From Acidisarcina polymorpha (GTDB lineage Bacteria > Acidobacteriota > Terriglobia > Terriglobales > Acidobacteriaceae): a stretch of 64,000 nucleotides of DNA. A program made the translations under genes and the position numbers. Numbering within the stretch: the stretch's first letter is position 1; each line of letters opens with the position of its first letter. The notes under the pieces are model-generated. The model was not told the DNA's origin. It saw only the letters and a program-made list of their open reading frames with translations, and did no database searches. Positions 28,335-36,640 of the stretch are shown piece after piece. The stretch covers positions 1,674,001-1,738,000 of the forward strand of contig NZ_CP030840.1 in assembly GCF_003330725.1 (NCBI RefSeq), in the 5' to 3' direction.

Positions 28335-29024
28335 TTACCGTCGACCCCCATCGATTCGCGAACTGGCGCCTGAGACAAACCGATTGCCTTCAACGTGAAA
28401 GCGCAGCGGGAGATGGGATGCCTTGCTGATGCCGATTCGGGGGGTGACGGCGATATGGCCTGGTTTGTACCCATCGCTGCGGATCTGCAGGTCGGAATCG
28501 GGGTTGGTGAGATCCATGCCGTTATGGGTTTCGCGGCGAATGGCGAGCGCCTGGCAGAGCTTTCCCGGGCCGGAGGTCAAGAGGCGCGGCTGCGCATCCG
28601 CGGGCAATTTGCGCAGGGCTGCCATGGTGGCCAGTCCGGCGATGGGTTTGAGAGCGCGAATCAGAACACAGCCGGCCTTGCCCTCTGGCTCGCAGGAGAC
28701 GTTGAGGCAGTAGTGAACTCCATAAATGAAATAGACGTAGGCGCGTCCAGGCGGCCCAAAAATCACCTGGTTCCGGCTTGTCTGGCCGGCGAAAGCGTGG
28801 GCGGCAGGGTCGTCCTGGCCGAGATAGGCTTCGGTCTCAACGATCCGGCCGATCAGGAATTCGGCTTGTAAGCGCCGTAGGAGCAGCTTGCCGACAAGCC
28901 TTCGGGCCACCACGTCGGGAGGATCAAGGTAGAACTCCGGAAGCAGCGTGCCAAGATCAGAATTGGCACGGGAGATGGATTTCTCCACTTCTCTAGACTT
29001 CGGTGAGACCAAAGTTGAATCCAT
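28335..29024 (-). CDS. DNA-3-methyladenine glycosylase (AAG/MPG family)
   Basis: This 229-residue enzyme belongs to the alkyladenine glycosylase family, which removes 3-methyladenine and related lesions to begin base-excision repair. Features are ARRLVGKLLLRR near residue 40, the catalytic RIVETEAYLGQDDPAAHAF near 59, FGPPGRAYVYFIYGVHYCLNV near 89 and LTSGPGKLCQALAI near 149. The start is the ATG at 29024; a TTG two codons earlier is possible. It lies 30 bases downstream of a peroxiredoxin gene on the same strand, so DNA repair and peroxide defence may share a transcript. Confidence 0.92.
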   Translation of the reverse strand: MDSTLVSPKSREVEKSISRANSDLGTLLPEFYLDPPDVVARRLVGKLLLRRLQAEFLIGRIVETEAYLGQDDPAAHAFAGQTSRNQVIFGPPGRAYVYFIYGVHYCLNVSCEPEGKAGCVLIRALKPIAGLATMAALRKLPADAQPRLLTSGPGKLCQALAIRRETHNGMDLTNPDSDLQIRSDGYKPGHIAVTPRIGISKASHLPLRFHVEGNRFVSGASSRIDGGRR

Positions 29025-29054
29025 GGGCAAGCGGACCGGCTGGGGCCTTGCCTG

Positions 29055-29546
29055 TCATCCTTGGTGTGCCTGGGCTTGGTGCGCCCGGGTGTACTCGTTC
29101 ACCGCAGCCAGCACTTCTTCGGCATGCCCTTCGGGCTTCACTTTAGGAAAGACTCGAATCAGGTGCTGGTCGGGGCCAATAAGAAAGGTGGTTCGCTCGA
29201 TGCCAATCACTTTCTTCCCATACATGTTCTTTTCCTTAAGAACGTCAAACTGTTTGCAGACAACTTCGTCTACATCAGCAAGGAGCGCATAGGGCAGATC
29301 GTATTTCTCCTTGAATTTTTTCTGCGCCTTGGGGGTATCGCGCGAAATGCCGAGCACGACAGCGCCGGCATCCTGAATTTTCTTGAAGATGTCCCGGAAA
29401 CCGCAGGCTTCAATGGTGCAGCCGGGAGTGTCGGCCTTGGGATAGAAGAAGAGAGCTACGGGCTTACCGGCGAAGTCGGAGATATGTACGGTATTTTCCT
29501 GCTCGTCCTGAAGGGTAAAGTCGGCGACTTTCTGGTTCGGTTCCAT
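29055..29546 (-). CDS. Thioredoxin-dependent peroxiredoxin (BCP/PrxQ type)
   Basis: This 163-residue peroxiredoxin reduces hydroperoxides in the cytoplasm. The active site FYPKADTPGCTIEACGF has the peroxidatic Cys43 and a resolving Cys48 five residues on, the arrangement of Escherichia coli BCP and PrxQ (atypical two-Cys, intramolecular disulfide). Other family stretches are VVLGISRDTPKAQKKFKEKY and ERTTFLIGPD. A His/Gln-rich tail is not conserved. The ATG at 29546 is the only sensible start. The downstream glycosylase gene is on the same strand. Confidence 0.92.
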   Translation of the reverse strand: MEPNQKVADFTLQDEQENTVHISDFAGKPVALFFYPKADTPGCTIEACGFRDIFKKIQDAGAVVLGISRDTPKAQKKFKEKYDLPYALLADVDEVVCKQFDVLKEKNMYGKKVIGIERTTFLIGPDQHLIRVFPKVKPEGHAEEVLAAVNEYTRAHQAQAHQG

Positions 29547-29663
29547 GGTTCTATGAATTTCCTTCCGCTCTGAGATTCATCCTACTACCGGGAGTAGCAT
29601 TGCAGCAGAGCGGGCGAAGACCCCGGACTTCAGTTGATTTCGTCCCGCTCAGTCTTGAAAGCT

Positions 29664-31241
29664 ATGTCATCGCCGATCTTTAGAGGAATTGCAAGACACT
29701 GGTCGCTAACGCTGGCGGGTTTGGCGCTGGGGTGTAGCCTTGTGCCTCGGGCCGAGGCGCAATATCCGGGGCACACCAAGAAGGATGATGAGAAGAAGGT
29801 GGTCGAGCCGCGAGCGATATCGGTGCTGGAGTGGGTAGGCGAACCAGGAAAGCCGAGTTCGGGGCGGATCATTCCGATTACCGTCTTTGTTGGCGGGGAA
29901 TATCAGGATGGCGGCCTCTACCTGGCGCAGCCGGCCCCCCTGGCAGTGGAAAGCGACACCCTCTACGAACTGGAGCGGGCCGGCGCGCCCCAGGGGACGT
30001 TCGATGTAGCTGGCGGGCAGAACATCGCTGGGGCATGGTTTGGCTTTGGCCAATGGAAGCCGTTAGCGCCTCCCAAACCTCCCAAGAAGCTGACGCCCTC
30101 AAAGGTCCCGCCGAAGGTGGTCCAGGATAACGATCCCGACCGGCCGCATTTCAAGGGTGGCGACGATGGCAAGAATGCAGGAAACACCACCCCACCTGCT
30201 TCGGATCCAGATAAGCCGACAATCCATCGGAAACCTGATTCGGGAGGAAGCGATAGCAACGCCAGTGGATCCAGCGGCGGTAGCGGCAGCGGATCGACAA
30301 CGGCATCGAACGACCCCGACAAGCCAACACTTCACCGTCGGACTGACAGCGGTAGTGGCACCGCGAGCGCCGGTGGCGGCACGGCGCCCGACGATCCAGA
30401 CCGGCCGCATTTGAAGAAACACTCCGCAACCTCGGACAACGCCGCGTCGTCAGACGATGAAGGAGGAGCGGTGACCACAGCCAACGAAGCCGATCCCGAC
30501 CGGCCCAAGTTATCGCGTGGCAAGCCAGCTTCCACGGAAAAGCCGTTGGAGGCTGCCAAGCTCAGTGGTATCCCTCCCAACGTGCAGCAAATGACGGCCG
30601 TCTCGGATGCAACCGTGCGGGAGCCGCATACATTCAGCTACCAGTGGCCGAGCCCCGACCAGGTGGTCAAAATGCAGGCCGCGGTCGAAGCGTTGGCGAT
30701 CAAGGCAGTGCTCGCGAATGGAGCTGCTCCTACGGCCCAGATCCCCGCAGCCTCGACGACTCCGACGCCTCCCCGGATCACTTCGCGATCGGGCCCGAGG
30801 AGCACACTCGCCCACCAGGTCGCGCCCAAACCCCCACCGGTGATGCTCACCGACAAGGATTTTCGCGCCTACGAGCTCTCCTATAACGGTGGCGCGACGC
30901 TGGTTTTCACTGCCAAGGCCGAGGTCGGCCCCAACAATGCCGGAGTTACTTTGGAGAAGTTCGTGACGATCATCGCCCAGCCGGACTTTAACGGGGATCC
31001 GCAGGTGCGTTTCCAATCAGTGACTGACAAGGCGCATCTCGACATCACTCCGCAGATGAGGTTTGTGGATGCGGTCGATACCGACGGCGACAATCGCGCC
31101 GAGTTGATCTTTGAGCTACGTCATTCCGCCGACCGGCAGTTCGCAATCTATCGCTTGCACGGCACCCGTGCCGAACAGGCATTCGCAACCGGCTCGCTTC
31201 CCTATCTTGCCTCTGGCGGATCTGAGACCAAGGCGAATTGA
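29664..31241 (+). CDS. Secreted protein of unknown function with DPD(R/K)P repeats
   Basis: I do not recognise a family for this 525-residue protein. It has a clear signal peptide (basic start, hydrophobic core, cleavage after AEA near residue 32). A globular N-terminal part of about 120 residues is followed by a Ser/Gly/Thr-rich linker with five DPD(R/K)P units at about residues 157, 181, 217, 244 and 277, each followed by a basic patch (HFK, TIHRK, TLHRR, HLKK, KLSR). The C-terminal third ends in FVDAVDTDGDNRAELIFELRH, resembling a single FG-GAP or calcium-loop blade. The ATG at 29664 fits the leader; a TTG at 29634 is unlikely. It sits 14 bases before a GH18 gene, suggesting a joint role at the cell surface. 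Confidence 0.7.
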   Translation: MSSPIFRGIARHWSLTLAGLALGCSLVPRAEAQYPGHTKKDDEKKVVEPRAISVLEWVGEPGKPSSGRIIPITVFVGGEYQDGGLYLAQPAPLAVESDTLYELERAGAPQGTFDVAGGQNIAGAWFGFGQWKPLAPPKPPKKLTPSKVPPKVVQDNDPDRPHFKGGDDGKNAGNTTPPASDPDKPTIHRKPDSGGSDSNASGSSGGSGSGSTTASNDPDKPTLHRRTDSGSGTASAGGGTAPDDPDRPHLKKHSATSDNAASSDDEGGAVTTANEADPDRPKLSRGKPASTEKPLEAAKLSGIPPNVQQMTAVSDATVREPHTFSYQWPSPDQVVKMQAAVEALAIKAVLANGAAPTAQIPAASTTPTPPRITSRSGPRSTLAHQVAPKPPPVMLTDKDFRAYELSYNGGATLVFTAKAEVGPNNAGVTLEKFVTIIAQPDFNGDPQVRFQSVTDKAHLDITPQMRFVDAVDTDGDNRAELIFELRHSADRQFAIYRLHGTRAEQAFATGSLPYLASGGSETKAN

Positions 31242-31255
31242 GGCGGATTGACGGA

Positions 31256-32479
31256 ATGTCGCTCCGATTGAACCGGTCCAGCCAATGGCGGCTGGGCGCA
31301 GCCCTAGGTCTCTTGCTGATGTTTCTGGGGATATACCCGCCTGTCCTGAGCGTTGCGAGCCTGCGGTCTCATGGGATTTTAGTAGGCTATTTTCCGCAGT
31401 GGGGCGTCTACAACCAGTACTTCGTCAAAAATCTTTTGAGCAGCGGAGCGGCCTCTCTGCTGGACCAGATGGATTACTCGCAGGGCGTAATCGCCGACGG
31501 CCGTTGCGCGATCGGCGACCCAAATGCCGACCTGAACTTTGTCTACACCGCAGCCAATAGCGTCAATGGGAAGGCGGACGATCCGTCGGCAACACTCCGC
31601 GGCAATTTCCATCAGCTTCAAGAACTCCGGCGCATTTATCCGAAGCTCAAAGTGCTGATCTCGCTTGAGGGGAAGCCGGATGGGTTCGCCGCCGCGGCGA
31701 GGCCGGAGAATCGCGCTGCATTTGTCTCCTCGTGCATCAATATGTTCGTTCGCGGCCACATCGCCCCGGGCGTCGAGGCTGGAAGGCTCTTTGACGGCTT
31801 CGATGTGGACTGGGAGTATCCGGGTCCGGCCGATAAAGACAATTTCTTGGCATTACTCTCCGAATTTCGCCGCCAGATGGATGCATTGCATGCAGGTCTG
31901 AAGCTCTCCATTGCCGTGGCTGCCGGCGTCGATCACTATCAGGGATTCGACATGAAGGCGATCTCTGCGGAGGTGGACCAGGTCAACGCGATGAACTATG
32001 ACTACAACGGGCCGTGGAGCCACACGACCGGGTTTATCGCGCCGCTTTATGAGGCTGCCGGGGATCCACTACATCAGAATACCGTTGATGCAACGATTCG
32101 CAGTTATGAGGCGGCGGGCGTTCCCCCGGCGAAGCTACTGCTCGGAATGCCGTTTTATGCCTACGGATGGAGCGGGGTCAACAACGTAAACCATGGGCTC
32201 TTCCAGCCCGGCCAGCCTATTCGAGGAGATCACTTTTACAGTTATATTCAGTCGATCGAACCGGCTTCCAAGCTCTACCGCGAGAGTGCTTCTCAGGCGC
32301 CCTGGCTTTTTGATGGCCAGAACTTCTGGACCTTCGACGATCCACCCTCGATACGCGCCAAACTCGGCTATGCGCGTCAGCATCAGCTTGGCGGGGTCAT
32401 GGTCTGGGAGCTTAGCAACGATTCAGCGGATGCGCTGCTGTTGAAGACAATCGGCACCAACTTGCACGCGCGCGAATGA
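31256..32479 (+). CDS. Exported glycoside hydrolase family 18 (chitinase-like)
   Basis: This 407-residue protein has a membrane-spanning or signal stretch (about residues 14-36), then a GH18 TIM barrel opening GILVGYFPQWGVYNQ. The catalytic DGFDVDWEYP motif contains the full DxxDxDxE pattern, with Glu187 as acid. Later barrel motifs are VNAMNYDYNGPWSHTTG, LLGMPFYAYGW and GGVMVWELSND. The other GH18 signature, SxGG, is degenerate here (VLISLEGKPDG). It should hydrolyse beta-1,4-linked N-acetylglucosamine chains in chitin or a related glycan. It follows the secreted repeat protein by 14 bases, presumably in one operon. I chose the ATG at 31256 over a TTG at 31238. Confidence 0.88.
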   Translation: MSLRLNRSSQWRLGAALGLLLMFLGIYPPVLSVASLRSHGILVGYFPQWGVYNQYFVKNLLSSGAASLLDQMDYSQGVIADGRCAIGDPNADLNFVYTAANSVNGKADDPSATLRGNFHQLQELRRIYPKLKVLISLEGKPDGFAAAARPENRAAFVSSCINMFVRGHIAPGVEAGRLFDGFDVDWEYPGPADKDNFLALLSEFRRQMDALHAGLKLSIAVAAGVDHYQGFDMKAISAEVDQVNAMNYDYNGPWSHTTGFIAPLYEAAGDPLHQNTVDATIRSYEAAGVPPAKLLLGMPFYAYGWSGVNNVNHGLFQPGQPIRGDHFYSYIQSIEPASKLYRESASQAPWLFDGQNFWTFDDPPSIRAKLGYARQHQLGGVMVWELSNDSADALLLKTIGTNLHARE

Positions 32480-32602
32480 AATACTTCGGGAACATCCGGG
32501 CCGGACGCGGGGTGGATTTGGAATCGGCCGTCGAGTGAGTTAGCCTCGATGGATGTCTCCCAGAAGTAGCTGCTATTGGAGGCCTAGGAGTCTCTCAGCT
32601 TC

Positions 32603-33886
32603 ATGAAAGTTCTTGTAATCGGATCGGGGGGTCGCGAACATGCCCTCGCCTGGGCCTGCGCCAAGTCTTCCCGAGTCAGCGAAGTCGTCTGTGCTCCTGG
32701 GAATGGCGGCATCGCTTCGGTCGCCCGCTGTGTGCCTGCTCGACAGACAGATCTTTACGACCTGCTGCACGTGGTCGCGACGGAGGAACCTGACCTGACG
32801 ATCGTCGGACCGGAGTTGCCGCTTTCACTGGGACTAGTGGATGAGTTGCGCCGCCGCAGCCTTCCGGTCTTCGGCCCGACCAAGGCAGCGGCGATGCTTG
32901 AGACGAGCAAGGCTTTCGCCAAGCGGTTTATGCAGCGGCATAACATTCCGACGGCGAAGTATGCAGTGGTTTCAAGCGAAGCAGAGGCGCTCGAATCCCT
33001 CGACTTGTTCCACCTGCCGGTGGTGATCAAGGCTGATGGCCTCGCCGCTGGAAAAGGGGTGCTGATCTGCGAGACCAAAGCAGAGGCGGAAGCCGCCATC
33101 GCCGGGCTTTTCAGCGGGAAACTGCTGGGAACGCTGGAAACATCGATCGTGATTGAGGAGTTTCTCGAAGGGGAAGAGATCTCCTTTCTGCTGTTGTCGG
33201 ATGGGCGACACGCAACGCCGCTGCTTCCCGCGCAGGACCATAAGCGGATCGGGGAGGGAGACACCGGATTGAACACCGGCGGGATGGGCGTCTACACGAC
33301 CGACGGGATGCTCGATGACAAAATGAATGCGTGGCTGGTGCAGCACGTCGCGCAACCGACGATCGATGGAATGGCTGCTGAGGAGACTCCTTTTACCGGA
33401 GTGCTCTATTGTGGACTGATGATGACTGCTCGTGGTCCGATGGTGCTTGAATACAACACCCGCTTCGGCGATCCCGAGACCCAGGCAATCCTGGTTCGCA
33501 TGGAGAGCGATTTTGTGGAGGGCTTGGAATCGTGCGTGGGCGAGCGGCTCAGCGATACGGAATTCAGGTGGCGAGGCGGCGCCTCCGCCTGCGTAGTGGC
33601 CGCCTCGGAGGGCTATCCGGGAAGCTTTCAGGCGGGCAGGAAGATTGAGGGACTCGCAGCCGCCGGAGAAGTCGCACAAGTCTTTCATGCGGGTACGACC
33701 GTAATAGACGGCGAATACTTCACCAGCGGAGGCCGGGTCCTGGGCGTAACCGCGGCCGGGGATTCGCTCAAGGAAGCGCTAGGCTTGGCCTATGAAGGGA
33801 TGAGCCGCATTCATTTCGATGGCATGTATTACCGGCGGGACATCGGCTACCGGTCCCTGAATCGGATGGAAGAGGAAAAATCATGA
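32603..33886 (+). CDS. purD: Phosphoribosylamine--glycine ligase
   Basis: PurD is the ATP-grasp ligase for the second step of purine synthesis. The 427-residue product starts MKVLVIGSGGREHALAW, the family hallmark, and includes APGNGGI near residue 32, IVGPELPLSLGLVD near 67, FGPTKAAA near 94, VIKADGLAAGKGV near 141, GVLYCGLMMTARGPMVLEYNTRFGDPETQ near 265. No other pur gene is adjacent. Its stop overlaps the start of a DinB-type gene by four bases (ATGA), implying translational coupling. Confidence 0.95.
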   Translation: MKVLVIGSGGREHALAWACAKSSRVSEVVCAPGNGGIASVARCVPARQTDLYDLLHVVATEEPDLTIVGPELPLSLGLVDELRRRSLPVFGPTKAAAMLETSKAFAKRFMQRHNIPTAKYAVVSSEAEALESLDLFHLPVVIKADGLAAGKGVLICETKAEAEAAIAGLFSGKLLGTLETSIVIEEFLEGEEISFLLLSDGRHATPLLPAQDHKRIGEGDTGLNTGGMGVYTTDGMLDDKMNAWLVQHVAQPTIDGMAAEETPFTGVLYCGLMMTARGPMVLEYNTRFGDPETQAILVRMESDFVEGLESCVGERLSDTEFRWRGGASACVVAASEGYPGSFQAGRKIEGLAAAGEVAQVFHAGTTVIDGEYFTSGGRVLGVTAAGDSLKEALGLAYEGMSRIHFDGMYYRRDIGYRSLNRMEEEKS

Positions 33887-34377
33887 CTGCGCCAGCTCTC
33901 AGTGCGGCCGAGATCATCGATTGGAACGAGGAAACCAGCAAGCACTGGCAGAAGCTGTTTCAAGTCTACCCAGAGGCGCTCGATTACGACTGCGACGTAT
34001 ACCAGGCGCGGACGGTGCGCGGGCTTCTGCGGCATATCGTTGCAGTGGAACTTCGCTACTCGGAGCGATTGAGCGGCAATCCACTAACGCCTTATGAACA
34101 GGTGCCGGACGCCTCCGCCGATTTATTATTTGGATTGCACCGTCAAGCAATCGAGCGATACCGGAAGCTCTTGGCAGACCCATCAATGAATTGGGAGGAA
34201 AAGCTGGAGTTCACGACGCTTTCCGCGGGGACCCAAAGTGCGACGCGCAAGAAGATCCTCTTTCACGCGCTGCTGCATGGCATTCGGCACTACGCGCAAT
34301 TGGCGACGCTGGTGCGGAAGCAGGGAGTCAAGCCGGATTGGCCGATGGATTTTCTGTTCAGCGGCGAACTGAAATAG
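33883..34377 (+). CDS. DinB-superfamily protein
   Basis: This 164-residue all-helical protein resembles the DinB/YfiT four-helix-bundle superfamily. Candidate metal ligands are HIVAVELRYSERL (His near residue 47) and LLHGIRHYAQLATLVRKQG (His residues near 128 and 132), in the usual DinB positions. Family members include thiol-dependent transferases; the reaction here cannot be assigned. The ATG overlaps the purD stop and AGAGGA lies upstream of it. It converges on a Uma2-family gene with 13 bases between the stops. Confidence 0.8.
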   Translation: MTAPALSAAEIIDWNEETSKHWQKLFQVYPEALDYDCDVYQARTVRGLLRHIVAVELRYSERLSGNPLTPYEQVPDASADLLFGLHRQAIERYRKLLADPSMNWEEKLEFTTLSAGTQSATRKKILFHALLHGIRHYAQLATLVRKQGVKPDWPMDFLFSGELK

Positions 34378-34390
34378 CCTTAGATCGGCT

Positions 34391-34906
34391 TCAGTCGAGT
34401 TCCGCGAATATCTGCGGCAAAGGCAAGTAGATTGGGGTGCCGGGAACAGCCAGCTGTTCGCCCTCCGGGGCATGGAAGCCTTTTGCATCGCAGATAAAAG
34501 CCTCGCGGCGGAGCGGATCGAAGGCCCAAACATGTCGAACGCCAAACAAGAGATAGTCATCACAGCGCTCGCGCATCTCGCGCATAGTATCGGACCGCGA
34601 CAGCACTTCGCAGCAGACGATCGGAGGGACCCGCACAATCGGCTCCATGGGCTGATTGCGATCGAGCACCGAGACGTCGGGAATGCGAAACCTCTTCTCC
34701 GAGACCTGGACACGCTGCTCGACGACGGGAATGATTTTCCACTCCTTCCGATGCGTCCAAAGCCACGCCGCAATCGCTGTCTGCAGTCGCGCATGTTCGT
34801 GTTCCCCCAAGTTGCGCTCCCGTACTTCGCCGTCTACATAGTCGCAGTCGGGACTGTAGCTCGTCGCCAGGTAGTGTTCGACAGAGATGAGGGTAGGAGT
34901 TGACAT
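34391..34906 (-). CDS. Uma2-family (DUF820) putative endonuclease
   Basis: This 171-residue protein has the Uma2/DUF820 restriction-like fold. Features are CDYVDGEVRERNLGEHEHA near residue 20, FRIPDVSVL near 73, a VCCEVLSRSD segment near 97 and RHVWAFDPLRREAFI near 123; together they supply the PD-(D/E)xK-type acidic residues. Such genes are greatly expanded in acidobacteria and cyanobacteria; their function is unknown though nuclease activity is predicted. A paralogue of exactly the same length lies 4.8 kb away on the other strand (39223). It lies 72 bases downstream of gatB on the same strand. Confidence 0.85.
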   Translation of the reverse strand: MSTPTLISVEHYLATSYSPDCDYVDGEVRERNLGEHEHARLQTAIAAWLWTHRKEWKIIPVVEQRVQVSEKRFRIPDVSVLDRNQPMEPIVRVPPIVCCEVLSRSDTMREMRERCDDYLLFGVRHVWAFDPLRREAFICDAKGFHAPEGEQLAVPGTPIYLPLPQIFAELD

Positions 34907-34978
34907 AGGGCTCCTTCAAGCATACGCCGCCCGTTCGGCTGTCCAACGACAGGCCGCCAAAGCGTTGCCGCACGGACA

Positions 34979-36454
34979 TCAGACATCCAGCTTCTTCGTC
35001 ACCAACTCATTGAGCAGCCCCGGATTAGCCTGCCCCTTGGAAAGCTTCATCACCTGGCCGACGAAGAAGGCGGCAACGGTCTTCTTCCCGCCGCGATACT
35101 GCTCGACTTGCTTCGGGTTGGCGGCGATGACTTCGTCGATCAGCTTTTCGATCGCAGCCGGATCGCTCAGCTGCTGCGGTTTTTCGCGGTCATAGACGAT
35201 CTGGAAGTCTTCCTTCTTCTCGAAGGCGATGTCGAAGAGCTGCTTCCACTGCTTGCTCGAAAGCTTTCCTTCCTCGGCTAGATCGGCGGCGAAGGCGATG
35301 CCTTTCATGGTGACGGGCGACTGCTCGAGTTCAAGGTTATGAATCTTGAGCCGGGTGACCAGTTCACTGTTCACTAGGTTCGCTACCCGGCGTGGGTTCT
35401 TCGCTGCCCGTGCGGCAATTTCGAATTGATCGGCGAACTCGCGGGTCGCGGTTAAGGTCTGCGCATCCTGGGCGCTGATTTCGTATTCCTCGATGAACCG
35501 GGCCCGTTTGGCCTCGGGCAACTCTGGTAGCTGCTTGACGATCTCCTGCTTCCACTCATCGCTGACGATCAGCGGCGGCAGATCCGGCTCGGGGAAATAG
35601 CGGTAGTCATGGGCCTGTTCCTTAGAACGCATGGAGTAGGTACGGCCTTCGGCGGCGTTCCAAAGGCGGGTCTCCTGGACGACCCGGCCGCCGCTCTCGA
35701 TCAATTCGATCTGGCGTTCGATCTCGTACTCGAGCGCAGAGCGGATATAGCGGAAGCTGTTGACGTTCTTGACCTCGGCCTTGGTGCCGAACTTTTCCTG
35801 GCCGCGCGGGCGAACACTCACATTGGCGTCGCAGCGCAGCGAGCCCTCTTCCATGTTGCAATCGCTGACACCGGTATAAAGCAGGATTTCCTTCAGCTTG
35901 GTCAAGTACTCGTAGGCTTCGTCGGGGGTGCGGATATCCGGCTCGCTCACGATCTCGATCAAAGGCGTACCGCAGCGGTTCAGATCAACATACGTCTTGG
36001 TGGCCGACTCGGGAAATCCATCATGAATGCTCTTGCCCGCGTCTTCTTCCATGTGCAGCCGGGTGATGCCGATACGCTTCTCGCCATCCGGAGTATTGAC
36101 ATCGATGTAACCGTGCTCGGCGAGCGGCTTGTCAAACTGCGAAATCTGATAGCCCTTGGGCAGGTCGGGGTAAAAGTAATTCTTTCGGGAGAAGATCGAG
36201 CGTTCACGGACCTCGCAGTGAATGGCGGTCGCGGCAAGCACGGCAAATTCGACTGCCCGCTTGTTCAGCACCGGCAGCGAGCCGGGCAATCCCAGGCAAG
36301 TGGGGCAGATGTTCGTGTTCGGAGGCGCACCGAATTTTGACGAGCAGCCGCAGAAGGCCTTGGTTCGGGTAAGCAGCTGCACGTGGACCTCGAGTCCGAT
36401 CACCGGCTCGTACTTGGTCAAGATTTCTGGAGAGGGGCTTGCGGAGGCGGACAT
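34979..36454 (-). CDS. gatB: Aspartyl/glutamyl-tRNA(Asn/Gln) amidotransferase subunit B
   Basis: GatB is the kinase and tRNA-binding subunit of the GatCAB complex, which amidates misacylated Glu-tRNA(Gln) and Asp-tRNA(Asn). The 491-residue product has YEPVIGLEVHVQL near residue 15, CGCSSKFGAPPNTNICPTCLGLPGSLPVLN (zinc-binding Cys) near 35, FSRKNYFYPDLPKGYQISQ near 87, and the tail helical GatB/YqeY domain. The ATG at 36454 matches the family start; an upstream in-frame start would add 22 residues. gatA and gatC are not in the window. Confidence 0.95.
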   Translation of the reverse strand: MSASASPSPEILTKYEPVIGLEVHVQLLTRTKAFCGCSSKFGAPPNTNICPTCLGLPGSLPVLNKRAVEFAVLAATAIHCEVRERSIFSRKNYFYPDLPKGYQISQFDKPLAEHGYIDVNTPDGEKRIGITRLHMEEDAGKSIHDGFPESATKTYVDLNRCGTPLIEIVSEPDIRTPDEAYEYLTKLKEILLYTGVSDCNMEEGSLRCDANVSVRPRGQEKFGTKAEVKNVNSFRYIRSALEYEIERQIELIESGGRVVQETRLWNAAEGRTYSMRSKEQAHDYRYFPEPDLPPLIVSDEWKQEIVKQLPELPEAKRARFIEEYEISAQDAQTLTATREFADQFEIAARAAKNPRRVANLVNSELVTRLKIHNLELEQSPVTMKGIAFAADLAEEGKLSSKQWKQLFDIAFEKKEDFQIVYDREKPQQLSDPAAIEKLIDEVIAANPKQVEQYRGGKKTVAAFFVGQVMKLSKGQANPGLLNELVTKKLDV

Positions 36455-36640
36455 GACTGCCTTGATTTTAGCAGCGCGAACCGACGTATTCCGCTGCCGC
36501 CCGGCGCATGTTCCAGGCAAACGATTGAGGCGATGCGACCCGGCTCTTTTTCGCTTGACTAGGTTAAGCTGTTGCCATCCAGGGAACGCTTCTAATCATC
36601 GCAGGTGAATGGTCCGCAGGAATCGAGGAAAACCGCAACT

